Source: Gautieria morchelliformis (Eukaryota > Basidiomycota > Agaricomycetes > Gomphales > Gomphaceae). Taken from it: a stretch of DNA of 64,000 bases. Position numbers and translations under genes: made by a program. The stretch lies in contig WHVA01000192.1 in the NCBI GenBank assembly GCA_015179125.1, positions 124,001 to 188,000 on the forward strand. Direction: 5' to 3'. Below the pieces are notes generated by a model. It had not been told where the DNA came from. It ran no database searches and was given only the letters and a program-made list of their open reading frames with translations. The stretch's first letter is position 1; each line of letters begins with the position of its first letter. This document shows, piece after piece, positions 10,136 to 21,245 of this stretch.

Positions 10136-12775
10136 ATGAGTATGCAAGGCTCGGGATGCGGCGGGTGGTGCGCGACGCTCATGCTTTTGTCCGCTATAGA
10201 AAACAAGCATTACACCGACTGTGAGTGTCAAACGTGAATTGGGGGCACTGGCAGAGTATTATGAGTTTGTGCAACAGAAGCGAGAGTACAGTAATGAAGG
10301 TTACTTACCACATCAGAGAAATTTTGACCAGAGTCGAGACCTGGTGCAGGTGCGGTGGATTTGAGCTGCACATGGCACATGGATGCATGTGTGTGTGGTG
10401 ACGGGCTGACGGGGACGGTGTTAGGTAGCGCACCCCGTGGTGTTTAGCATGAGTATAGGTGGGTCTGGACGATGCGCCATGGCGCTTGGGGCATGGGTGG
10501 GTGGGTGATCTGTTGTCAGAGCTGTGGGGACTTCCACACTATGGGAGGGTAGAGCATGGCGTGGATGGGGGAGGACATCAGCGAGCTTGGACGACGCGGC
10601 CTGTGGGTGTGACGGTCTTGTAGTCTTGTACGGTGGGGTCGGTGTGGACTGAGGACTCATACACCGTGTGGAGTGTCTGGCTGGGCTTGAGGCGTGTGTG
10701 TGTGCATGGCGCATCGCAGACCATCGCAGGCTGTCCTCGTCCACGCAGCGGCAGCGCGGGGCACGCACGTATGAGATCGAGCTTGCTGCGTGGAGCAGAG
10801 GACGGCCTATGCCTCGGCGCGACGCTCAGGGTTGGCACGGCGGCGTGACTCAGGCTGGGTCATCGACTCATCCTCGCCCACGGGCTTGCGGTGAAAAAAG
10901 GAGTAGTCGATGCAGCGTGCACATGCACGCCCTCGCCATAGACGGAGCGCCGCGGCGCGGAGGCTAATATCTCCATGGTGCTTCCCGTTCCTCATGGAGC
11001 CTGGAGATTATACTAAACAGTAAACTCGTCGTGCACGTGGTAGGTAGACCCCGATCGCATCCCTGCCCTGAGGCAATCCTCCAGTACAACGTGTCCGAGT
11101 CCACAATCAGGATAAGCTCGCCCACACATATGGCACGCCCGTTCGCTGCCCACGGCATCCACCGCCGCCCGATCTCCTCAAACGTCTCCTCGACCACCAG
11201 GTGCAGTGCGCGCTCCTCCATGTCAAGCTCCACATCTGCAGCCGTCAGTGCACTGCTCGACGTTGTCGTCGTGAGCGCGGTCGTGCCCGAGCGTGCCGAG
11301 TTCGAGCTGGTGCCCACACCCACACCCACACCCGCCGCCGCGATAGGCTTTCACAGAAAGGTGCTGACCGGTTCTGTTAGTTCTCAAAATACTAACGTAC
11401 CTCATTGACATGCTTGTCGGAAATATTGCAGGAGGGATCGTTGATGTATGTGTTGTACACAGGGGATGGGTCGAGCGAACGCCCAACTCACCATCTTCCT
11501 TTTCACAGCCTCAATCGGTCTCTCTATCAAATCGTGCGACAGCTTCCGCCACGAAGAACAGCTGGGACAGCTACCTGGTGTGGTGGTGGAGAACCTGGGG
11601 TCACTCAGGTTGCGGCTGAGCATGCAGGCGGTCCGCTAAACGTGCAGGAGGGGTCAATCTCGCGTGTGCGGTCAGGCTGAGTTCAAGACTCTGCCCAACC
11701 AGGACACGGGTGTAAGGAGGAGAGTGGGAGAAGAATACTACGTGCGCTACGACGAGGTGATTTGAGGGGCTGACCATGGTGGCGATGGCGAGAGCGAAGG
11801 ATGAAGAGTGCGCATACATTCGTTCTTGCATTAGTCAGCCAGGTTGTACTCCGACTCATCCTGTGCCTTTTGCCTTCCGCCGGAAATCGATTATCTTGCC
11901 TACTAGGTATTAGTGCAACTCGCGATCATACCCCAGACACTTGCACTAGTACTTAGCTGGCTTCTGGAGATTGATCATGATTAGATAAACAAAAAATCGC
12001 ATTCATCATTTGGAATTTGCATTTTTTCCTGTACCTAAATTTCAGTACAAGTCGGTACTGTAATTTAGGTGTAGTGCAAGTGGAACTGAAATATAGTGCT
12101 TATTCTTTCTACAGTGTACTTATACTTAGTGCTGTATCTCAAAAGCAGTTATCACTTGGGGCCGCAGTAGCATTCCGGCACCTCAAGCATGGAAATTCAT
12201 TGATACATATATGGAAACTTCAGTATATTTGCCCAGAAATATATATATTAATTCACTGGATTTCACAGAGTGCTCCATGAGCTATCTTGAAAATTTTTAA
12301 GTGTGCAAACAACGGCAATCCAGGCCTTAGAGCACTGAAATTCTCATGATAATTACGTTGAATATGTATTTCCTATGGCATGGAAACTAAGTGACAAAGC
12401 CACTGAAAATTCTACTGGTCCAACCACTTGAATAATTTCATTTGTTTTTTCTAGGAAACCCGGTAAGCCCAAATTTCATTGGTTTGTTTCAATGGGGGCT
12501 GTTTCAATGATGTACCCACTGAAAACAGAAACCCCGTGGGTAAACCCACCAGGTTTCAATGGATTCGCTATCCACAGTGGTCAGCGCAGGTGTGTGCTGG
12601 TACTGGCACTGTCAGCGCAGGCATGCGCTGGTACCCGGTGCTGTCAGCGCAGCGTGCGCTGGTGCACATCGCTGCCAGCGCAGGCTTGCACGTGTACCAG
12701 CGCTGTCAGTGCATGCGTGCGCTGGTGCACGTCGCTGTCAGCGCAGGCTTGCGCTGGTACGCTGACAGCGCAGGC
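10136..12775 (+). repeat. Left arm of large inverted repeat
   Basis: This 2.64-kb segment is present again in reverse complement at 18,605-21,245. Positions pair with a constant sum of about 31,380-31,381. By eye the arms differ at only about one or two positions (one C/T near 10,408 and a 1-bp length change between 10,240 and 10,420). Contents from the outside in: a GC-rich segment with short open frames; a stretch whose minus strand codes VVEETFEEIGRRWMPWAANG (no family recognised); an AT-rich block with strong hairpins (12,000-12,500); and the first ~195 bp of satellite array B. Open frames in the arm are short and mirrored, and I do not claim genes. Confidence 0.95.
12034..12069. repeat. 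Near-perfect 15-bp-stem hairpin in the IR arm
   Basis: CCTAAATTTCAGTAC pairs with GTACTGTAATTTAGG across a 6-base loop, with one mismatch. The mirror copy is in the right arm near 19,311-19,346. Confidence 0.85.
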
Positions 12776-13388
12776 GTGCGCTGGTACTCGGCGCTGTCAG
12801 CGCAGGCTTGCGCTGGTACCGGCACTGTCAGCGCAGGCGTGCGCTGGTACCCGGCACTGTCAGCGCAGTGTGCGCTGGTGCACGTCGCTGTCAGCGCAGC
12901 GTGCGCTGGTGCACGTCGCTGTCAGTGCAGGCGTGTGCTGGTACCTGGCGCTGTCAGCACACGCGTGCGCCGGTGCACGTCGCAGTCAGTGCACTCTTGC
13001 GCTGGTACCGCCGCTGTCAGCGCAGCATGCGCTGGTGCACGTCGCTGTCAGCGCAGGCTTGCGCTGGTACCGGCGCTGTCAGCACAGGCATGCGCTGGTA
13101 CCCGGCGCTGTCAGTGCAGGCGTGCGCTGGTGCACGTCGCTGTCAGCGCAGGCTTGTGCTGGTACCCACCGCTGTCAGCGCACGTGTGCGCCCGTGCACG
13201 TCACAGTCAGCGCACTCGTGCGCTGGTACCGGCGCTGTCAGCGCAGGCGTGCACTGGTACCCGGCGCTGTCAGCGCAGGCGTGCGCTGGTACTCGGAGCT
13301 GTCAGCGCACGCTTGCGCTGGTACCGGCGCTGTCATCGCACGCAAGCGCTGGTACCCGGCGTTGTCAGCACATGCTTGCGCTGGTACT
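12580..13388 (+). repeat. Satellite array B, ~32-bp unit, plus orientation
   Basis: About 25 units of the same satellite as array A. The first ~195 bp belong to the inverted-repeat arm; beyond 12,775 the array is no longer mirrored exactly by array C. It ends abruptly inside DUF3712-like coding sequence at 13,388/13,389. Confidence 0.95.
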
Positions 13389-13740
13389 CCAGCAGCGAGG
13401 AATAAATTGGTCCCACTCAGAGCTAAATCAGACGAGTTAGAAAGCAAAAATGTGGCATAAGTCATACTTACGACCCACTCGTACGCTGTTGCAGAATGAA
13501 TTGAACGAGACGGTGCCGAGCTGGATACCTAGTTGCCTGGCATAATAAATCGGCATTGAGTAGAACGAATAAAAATTTCGCGAGTCACTTACGCGGGCAA
13601 AGGAATCATACTATCTGTTGAGTTGGTGATGCCACCAGCAGGGTCATCACTGGGCAACTTGAAATTGCTGATAGTGACACCGGGCAAGCCATTGAAAGCC
13701 TTGAATGTGACCACCTTTGACAATCTCTCCTGACAGCACC
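13389..13740 (-). pseudogene. DUF3712-family fragment, first part (inverted)
   Basis: Minus-strand translation reads VVTFKAFNGLPGVTISNFKL, then PSDDPAGGIT.STDSMIPLPA. An intron with GTAAGT follows, then QLGIQLGTVSFNSFCNS. This matches the repeated domain of fungal DUF3712 (LEA-like, usually membrane-anchored or secreted) proteins. The fragment starts beside a degenerate satellite and runs into array B at 13,388. The continuation of the protein lies on the opposite strand at 14,034-14,570, so the gene has been cut by an inversion. Confidence 0.6.
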
Positions 13741-13892
13741 AGTCATCAGCGCACCGTGCGCTGTCAGCGCCAGCCGCCAGTCCACCGTGCGCTGACCGCA
13801 TGCTGATAGTGCCAGCCGCCAACGCCCTGTGTGCTGACTGTGCACTGACCGTACGCTGTCAACGCCAGCCACCAGCGCACGGTGCGCTGACC
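13737..13892. repeat. Degenerate relative of the 32-bp satellite
   Basis: Several CAGCGCACCGTGCGCTG-type palindromes (8-bp arms around one C) separated by GTCAGCGCCAGCCGCCAG-like text. The palindrome logic is the same as in the main satellite, but the spacers differ. Confidence 0.7.
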
Positions 13893-13954
13893 GACACTGT
13901 TTCCATTTGATACCAATTGCAATTATTCATCCCGCTTCATAGAAATATTTCTGA

Positions 13955-14830
13955 TGAAGGCTTCGATTTGTCCCTTCATGGTCAACTTACTGGCACAGGG
14001 CCTCTGGACGCAGAAATTACCTTTGTCGAGCCTGCTTTCTAACTCGTCTGATTTAGCTCTGAGTGGGACCAATTTATTCCTCGCTGCTGGGGTAACAACT
14101 ACAGAACACCTTAATCGCCGCATTGTTCCGAAGAGCGGCGATGATCTCAATGTCATCGGTGTCCTCCTCTCTAACTTCCTAGCGGGAAAGAACCAAACAC
14201 TCAAGGTCCTGGGCGATACAGTTGATCCTAGCGGTCAGGGTCAAACAGTGTCTTGGCTGAGCGCAGCGTTCAAGACACTGACTTTGGATGTTACCTTACC
14301 TGGTCAAGTATTCAAGGTAAGCTAATAGATCTATTTTCGTGCACCTACTCCCGCTTATCACCAACGTGTCGCTAGATTATAGACTCAATCACAATCGAAG
14401 ACCTGGAACTTGATTTGACCCAACAAAGCGAAGACTTCAACCCGCTGACAAGCTCCAAAAAAACTTTGGCAACCTTCCAAAATCCATCTGCATTCTCTCC
14501 TCAAGTAGTGCAAGCAAGCGAAGATATTATCATCGAATTCAACGGAGCTGACGCTGCAGCGGTATGTTTGCACTCATGCATTCGACCTGCAATTTTGTAT
14601 CTACTGCTGACCACTCCTCGTGTAGTTGAACGTCCCAACGGCAATGACGAACAGCGGTGTCTCGACGGAAACGTGGCTGACTTGCCCATTCACTTCAGCA
14701 ACCAGACTTTTCTGTTATAGAGTTGAGCTAGTATGGCACGGTAAGGATGGAAGTCATACATACTCGAACATCAAGGTGAAAGCGACATCTCCCATGGAAA
14801 TGGTCAGATTGCTAAGGGAACAGGTGATTA
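13955..14830 (+). pseudogene. DUF3712-family fragment, second part
   Basis: The plus strand codes VIGVLLSNFLAGKNQTLKVL, then VSWLSAAFKTLTLDVTLPGQ. An intron GTAAGCTAAT...GTCGCTAG follows, then IDSITIEDLELDL and ATFQNPSAFSPQVVQ. The order and wording match the C-terminal part of the DUF3712 domain and align with the minus-strand gene at 15.4-18.1 kb (VSWLNSAIKSLQVSTVLPSQ, IKSITLEQLKLDF). Similarity between the two is only about half by eye, so they are old paralogues. Upstream coding is missing or moved by the inversion, and after about 14,570 the frame is hard to follow. Not functional as it stands. Confidence 0.6.
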
Positions 14831-15400
14831 TTTAGCCCAAAAGGCAATGAGGGGTATGTCAACATGCTGACCTAGGATTTGTGAGTGTTGTTGTGACCTT
14901 GATAAGAGGGAAGTCGCAGAAACCATGGTTCACATCAAGGTTTGATACTACAGCTGGTTTAGTGTTCAGCCCTTGTAGACCAGCGATTGTGGTGGAGACT
15001 GTTGTAAACTGGTATATGTTGCTTCATTTCTTTACTATGCCAGCGCTGCCTGTGTTGCGAACCGGCACTTTCCCAGGACTATCCACATTAGGATACACCT
15101 ATCTAGTTCCCACTCTGGAGTCCCCTGACCGAGTGCTCGCATATCAATCATTGTATAAGTAGGTAGCGCCATAGTTACAACGAATCTAATGGTTTTAGCC
15201 CTTCACTCCCATGAGGAGTCCGGTCGAGCGAGTTAACAGCATCCTCGCTAGTGTCTATTCTCTCGCGCATTGCACTTCGTGTTCCGCTCCGTCTGTCTCT
15301 ATCTCCCTCTTTATCCCTCAATAACAGAGACATCGAAATTGATGCCAGTGAGCTAAGCAAGATCAGCATCAAACAGTGTGGCTGAATAATGAAGGGGTGA
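14831..15400. other. Convergent intergenic stretch
   Basis: Between the two convergent DUF3712-like remnants. Open frames exist (for example around 14,881-15,162), but none shows a recognisable domain; they may be decayed 3' exons of either copy. Confidence 0.35.
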
Positions 15401-18140
15401 CATACCGATAGAGTACCAATGGCCGTACTTGTGTCAGTATTAGCCGCCCCCAATAATTCGAATTTTTCCGAAGAAGATATGGTGGCTTGCATCAAAAATT
15501 GCTCAAAGACTGCAAATTTATCACTGAAGACTGCAAAAGGAACATCACTGAATGTCAGGTGGATAACATGTGTGTTCACGTCTGTCTGGCTGGGACCCTT
15601 GTGAATAACAAGCTCAGCAAATGATTGACCTTGCAAGGTCGCCATAATGTTCTGCTCAAGCGCAACAATATCGATAGGGAATGCAAACGGAATCTGGAAG
15701 GTGGCGGTTGCTGCATTGGAGCTCGTTTAAGGGCTGAATGCAGTGCTAGGTGTGAAGTCTAGCTTGAGTTGTTCAAGGGTAATTGACTTGATGGCCTGCA
15801 GGGGTCCTTGAGAAGGCAACACTGTGGACACTTGTAAGCTCTTGATTGCACTGTTCAGCCAAGATACCTGTAAGTCGCAAATCACAAATCGACATAAGCA
15901 TTGGGAATACAACAACGGCGAAGCATGTACATTGCTTGGACAAGCAGAATTCCCCACGACGGTGACAACAGTTGATTTGCCATGGATGAAGCCGGTGAAC
16001 ACCTGTGAGACTAAATAATGTGCCTTTGGTTCGAAGATATTGTTGTACAATGACGCGCATCACACACCTGTGGCCAATCCAGAAGCTGAATCCTGGTGGA
16101 TTAAACGGCCCACTAAAGGTAGGTTGAAAGTAGCTATGACTATGAATGTATATTAGCATGCGATGATCTCCGGGCAACGGTATACACAGACATTGGGGGG
16201 TGAGGGTAAAACCACTGCTAGACGCTGCAGGCCCTAACAGTGTTTCTCCCACAAAGTTGTTGAAGCCGATAGAGCTCAGCTGCACGCCCACCTGAGATGG
16301 CTAGGAACACAGGGACATCAATGCACTCTCTCAGATCGAGTGTGCTACTACTTACATTGGTAACCGTAGTCTGGAGGGTAAGGTAATTCCCGGTACGGTG
16401 ATGCCTAGTAGAGATTAGTGGGATGTGGTAAGATGGGAAGCGAACTCACCAAGGGCTGAAACGGACAAATTCTCTCCCGTGATGTCCCACACAAAGTCTT
16501 CTTGTGTCAAGAGGGCCCGTGCATTGATGAGTACTAGTGCATTTCCTGAAATGAATAGCCATTATACCTGGGTGAAAGACGTGAGCCGGCCAACATCTGC
16601 GATGTGGAATGACACAGAAAGATTGAGCTGGGCACCAATGTCACCTTGAAGATGTTCAGAACATGATTTAGTTATATACATATACTGAATATACACACCA
16701 ATAACTTGAACCTTCGGCATCGCAATGCTACCCAACGGCTGTCCCTGCCAGGAGATAGTGAGTCCCGCGCCAAATTCAATCTCGGCATCGACTAATCAAA
16801 TCTGTTAGTTTCCCGCAATAGGTATAAAGCATTGTCACGCACATGGTCCAGCAGGACAATCAAGTCTCGAGGTTGAAAACAAACTTACCGAAAGCAGTCT
16901 CCTGCGGGGTGCTGATGAGGACGGTATTGATCCTGAGCCAGTTTTAGTACAAAACGGAGCACAGGTCTCACACCAAGACAGCGCCGGTAATAATTTTTTG
17001 AACAATAGGTTGCGCCAGAATGCGCAGCAGCAAGTTAAGGCTGTCATCAGTGGCCACCGGGACGGCAAGCTGAGTGAAGTCCAGCGTTGTGGGATAGTCA
17101 CCTGACAACCATCAGATGCTGACTGCCCCACAGGCGGAGATTAAACTCACTAATAGACACCGCAGAACTCAAAATGATGTCAGACTGTAGCTATTTGAAT
17201 GCTGCGTCAACAAAGCTTGGGAGATTGAATCCCCTACGCGACGTGGCATTAGTACGGAACTATGAGGGACTGATGGAAGCCCACATGAATATGTTGGCAT
17301 TGTTCCCCTGCCTCTTTTGCGAGACCTTGGTTCCATCAGCGTCCGAGCTAGAAATATACTGAATCCCTCCCAGTGAAACGATCACATCTATTTGATCACC
17401 TTGAGGAAAAAATTCATAATAAATACGCCTTTTTAAATAGTAAGTTTTTATTTGATGTATTATATAATAAATATATAATCCGTCCTCTGGCCTGCCTGGA
17501 CAGTTAAACAGCGGAGAAGGGTAAAGATAGTTGGAGGGTCGAGGTTCATATTCAGGTCAAGCATCTGTGACGTAGTCGTCGATTTTCCGCTCGCAGGGAA
17601 GTTTGTGGAGGTCTGGATGGTGCCTAGGCTGAGCCCGTGTGATGTCACCGTTGAATTGATGCTCGTGATGGTCAATCATGCGCTGAAGGGGTTCTTGAGG
17701 TTAATGTTTATGTGAGCCGTGTTGTTCTGCTTCCCAGTAGTGTTAAGAACTGATATCCATGGGTAAGTCAGGGAAGAATCACATATAGGATGAACATGGA
17801 CTCTTGAGAGCGGCGCTTTGCAGAAGGGTAGAGTTCAGTGCATGGAGCGTGGCGCTGATACTGAGACTCTCAAAGGCTTGAAGCAGGGAAGGAACCGCCG
17901 TACTCCCATTGAATCCCACGATCTGAAGCAATACGTCTGTGCCAGCTACAAAGTCATTGAGTGTCTGCAGACCCTGCGGACTGTTGTTGGGCTGGAAGCA
18001 ACCAGGTCAGCTGACGAAAGCACAAGCCAACAGTTTCCAGAGCGCACCTGGAAGGCACTTGTAGCTGCCATTGTGTTGTTGCCCATGGCCAACGAGAGAT
18101 TTGGGAGCAAAGTCGTTCGGAGAACAGCACCGTCCTGTAT
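15400..18140 (-). pseudogene. DUF3712-family gene, 5' end lost at satellite array C
   Basis: A chain of minus-strand exons separated by introns of about 45-100 bp encodes repeated LEA-like domains. In order: AVLRTTLLPNLSLAMGNNTM; FNGSTAVPSLLQAFESLSIS; LTITSINSTVTSHGLSLGTI with SGKSTTTSQMLDLNMNLDPP; DYPTTLDFTQLAVPVATDD; FGAGLTISWQGQPLGSIAMP; LNLSVSFHIADVGRLTSFTQ; TQEDFVWDITGENLSVSALG; VSWLNSAIKSLQVST; and near 15,420-15,730 PIDIVALEQ..MATLQGQSF with VNTHVIHLTFSDVPFAV. This matches fungal DUF3712 proteins, generally membrane-linked with unknown biochemical role. Two in-frame stops (NPFSA-stop-LTITS near 17,680; AAFK-stop-LQSD near 17,205) suggest decay unless they hide introns. Upstream the sequence passes into array C within 40 bp, so the N-terminal part is missing. 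The 3' end after 15,400 is also unclear. Confidence 0.6.
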
Positions 18141-18174
18141 TAATTGCAAGGCTGAAAGGTGATGTTCAACTCAG

Positions 18175-18801
18175 GCTGTCAGTGCAGGCGTGCGCTGGTA
18201 CCCGGTGCTGTCAGCGTACCAGTGCAAGCCTGCGCTGACAGCGATGTCCACCAGCGCACGCTGCGCTGGCAGCGCTGGGTACCAGCGCACGCCTGTGCTG
18301 ACAGCGCCAGTACCAGCGCAAGCCTGTGCTGACAGCGCCAGTACCAGCGCAAGCCTGCGCTGACAGCGACATGCACCAGCGCACGCTGCGCTGACAGTGC
18401 CGAGTACCAGCCCACGCCTGCACTGAGAGCACCGGGTACCAGCGCATGCCTGCGCTGACAGCGACGTGCACCAGCGCACGCGTGCACTGACAGCGCTGGT
18501 ACACGCGCAAGCCTGCGCTGGCAGCGATGTGCACCAGCGCACGCTGCGCTGACAGCACCGGGTACCAGCGCATGCCTGCGCTGACAGTGCCGGTACCAGC
18601 ACACACCTGCGCTGTCAGCGTACCAGCGCAAGCCTGCGCTGACAGCGACGTGCACCAGCGCACGCATGCACTGACAGCGCTGGTACACGTGCAAGCCTGC
18701 GCTGGCAGCGATGTGCACCAGCGCACGCTGCGCTGACAGCACCGGGTACCAGCGCATGCCTGCGCTGACAGTGCCAGTACCAGCACACACCTGCGCTGAC
18801 C
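18175..18801 (-). repeat. Satellite array C, ~32-bp unit, minus orientation
   Basis: About 19 units in the opposite orientation to array B. The outer ~195 bp (18,605-18,801) belong to the right IR arm. At its inner end the first ~42 bp (18,175-18,216) are in plus orientation, so the array flips direction once next to the truncated DUF3712 gene. Confidence 0.95.
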
Positions 18802-21245
18802 ACTGTGGATAGCGAATCCATTGAAACCTGGTGGGTTTACCCACGGGGTTTCTGTTTTCAGTGGGTACATCATTGAAACAGCCCCCATTGAAACAAACCA
18901 ATGAAATTTGGGCTTACCGGGTTTCCTAGAAAAAACAAATGAAATTATTCAAGTGGTTGGACCAGTAGAATTTTCAGTGGCTTTGTCACTTAGTTTCCAT
19001 GCCATAGGAAATACATATTCAACGTAATTATCATGAGAATTTCAGTGCTCTAAGGCCTGGATTGCCGTTGTTTGCACACTTAAAAATTTTCAAGATAGCT
19101 CATGGAGCACTCTGTGAAATCCAGTGAATTAATATATATATTTCTGGGCAAATATACTGAAGTTTCCATATATGTATCAATGAATTTCCATGCTTGAGGT
19201 GCCGGAATGCTACTGCGGCCCCAAGTGATAACTGCTTTTGAGATACAGCACTAAGTATAAGTACACTGTAGAAAGAATAAGCACTATATTTCAGTTCCAC
19301 TTGCACTACACCTAAATTACAGTACCGACTTGTACTGAAATTTAGGTACAGGAAAAAATGCAAATTCCAAATGATGAATGCGATTTTTTGTTTATCTAAT
19401 CATGATCAATCTCCAGAAGCCAGCTAAGTACTAGTGCAAGTGTCTGGGGTATGATCGCGAGTTGCACTAATACCTAGTAGGCAAGATAATCGATTTCCGG
19501 CGGAAGGCAAAAGGCACAGGATGAGTCGGAGTACAACCTGGCTGACTAATGCAAGAACGAATGTATGCGCACTCTTCATCCTTCGCTCTCGCCATCGCCA
19601 CCATGGTCAGCCCCTCAAATCACCTCGTCGTAGCGCACGTAGTATTCTTCTCCCACTCTCCTCCTTACACCCGTGTCCTGGTTGGGCAGAGTCTTGAACT
19701 CAGCCTGACCGCACACGCGAGATTGACCCCTCCTGCACGTTTAGCGGACCGCCTGCATGCTCAGCCGCAACCTGAGTGACCCCAGGTTCTCCACCACCAC
19801 ACCAGGTAGCTGTCCCAGCTGTTCTTCGTGGCGGAAGCTGTCGCACGATTTGATAGAGAGACCGATTGAGGCTGTGAAAAGGAAGATGGTGAGTTGGGCG
19901 TTCGCTCGACCCATCCCCTGTGTACAACACATACATCAACGATCCCTCCTGCAATATTTCCGACAAGCATGTCAATGAGGTACGTTAGTATTTTGAGAAC
20001 TAACAGAACCGGTCAGCACCTTTCTGTGAAAGCCTATCGCGGCGGCGGGTGTGGGTGTGGGTGTGGGCACCAGCTCGAACTCGGCACGCTCGGGCACGAC
20101 CGCGCTCACGACGACAACGTCGAGCAGTGCACTGACGGCTGCAGATGTGGAGCTTGACATGGAGGAGCGCGCACTGCACCTGGTGGTCGAGGAGACGTTT
20201 GAGGAGATCGGGCGGCGGTGGATGCCGTGGGCAGCGAACGGGCGTGCCATATGTGTGGGCGAGCTTATCCTGATTGTGGACTCGGACACGTTGTACTGGA
20301 GGATTGCCTCAGGGCAGGGATGCGATCGGGGTCTACCTACCACGTGCACGACGAGTTTACTGTTTAGTATAATCTCCAGGCTCCATGAGGAACGGGAAGC
20401 ACCATGGAGATATTAGCCTCCGCGCCGCGGCGCTCCGTCTATGGCGAGGGCGTGCATGTGCACGCTGCATCGACTACTCCTTTTTTCACCGCAAGCCCGT
20501 GGGCGAGGATGAGTCGATGACCCAGCCTGAGTCACGCCGCCGTGCCAACCCTGAGCGTCGCGCCGAGGCATAGGCCGTCCTCTGCTCCACGCAGCAAGCT
20601 CGATCTCATACGTGCGTGCCCCGCGCTGCCGCTGCGTGGACGAGGACAGCCTGCGATGGTCTGCGATGCGCCATGCACACACACACGCCTCAAGCCCAGC
20701 CAGACACTCCACACGGTGTATGAGTCCTCAGTCCACACCGACCCCACCGTACAAGACTACAAGACCGTCACACCCACAGGCCGCGTCGTCCAAGCTCGCT
20801 GATGTCCTCCCCCATCCACGCCATGCTCTACCCTCCCATAGTGTGGAAGTCCCCACAGCTCTGACAACAGATCACCCACCCACCCATGCCCCAAGCGCCA
20901 TGGCGCATCGTCCAGACCCACCTATACTCATGCTAAACACCACGGGGTGCGCTACCTAACACCGTCCCCATCAGCCCGTCACCACACACACATGCATCCA
21001 TGTGCCATGTGCAGCTCAAATCCACCGCACCTGCACCAGGTCTCGACTCTGGTCAAAATTTCTCTGATGTGGTAAGTAACCTTCATTACTGTACTCTCGC
21101 TTCTGTTGCACAAACTCATAATACTCTGCCAGTGCCCCCCAATTCACGTTTGACACTCACAGTCGGTGTAATGCTTGTTTTCTATAGCGGACAAAAGCAT
21201 GAGCGTCGCGCACCACCCGCCGCATCCCGAGCCTTGCATACTCAT
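18605..21245 (-). repeat. Right arm of large inverted repeat
   Basis: Reverse complement of 10,136-12,775 at near-total identity over 2.64 kb, including non-coding AT-rich DNA and satellite. The identity ends sharply at ATGAGTATGCAAGG on the outside (21,245; the left arm abuts array A there) and fades inside the satellite on the inside. Short open frames in it are mirror images of those in the left arm. Confidence 0.95.

Larger units (their letters stand above)
13389..14090. repeat. 57-bp inverted duplication bounding an inverted segment
   Basis: Positions 13,389-13,445 are the exact reverse complement of 14,034-14,090 (coding for SNSSDLALSGTNLFLAAG on the sense strand). The two copies sit at the ends of the segment whose inversion would put the two halves of the DUF3712 fragment back on one strand, which is the expected footprint of an inversion through staggered breaks. 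Confidence 0.85.

Noticed and set aside
9193-10237. Three overlapping 200-300-residue proteins in array A (and similar ones in arrays B, C, D and E)
   Set aside because: They are translations of a stop-free satellite unit in all three frames. No start context, introns or conserved domain supports genes.
10964-11486. Mirror-image open frames in the inverted-repeat arms as a duplicated gene pair
   Set aside because: The frames are short, present on both strands, GC-driven and match no family. Identity of the arms explains their duplication.
12017-12280. 87-residue hydrophobic protein in the AT-rich part of the arm
   Set aside because: The frame is a chance product of AT-rich hairpin DNA and has no recognisable domain.
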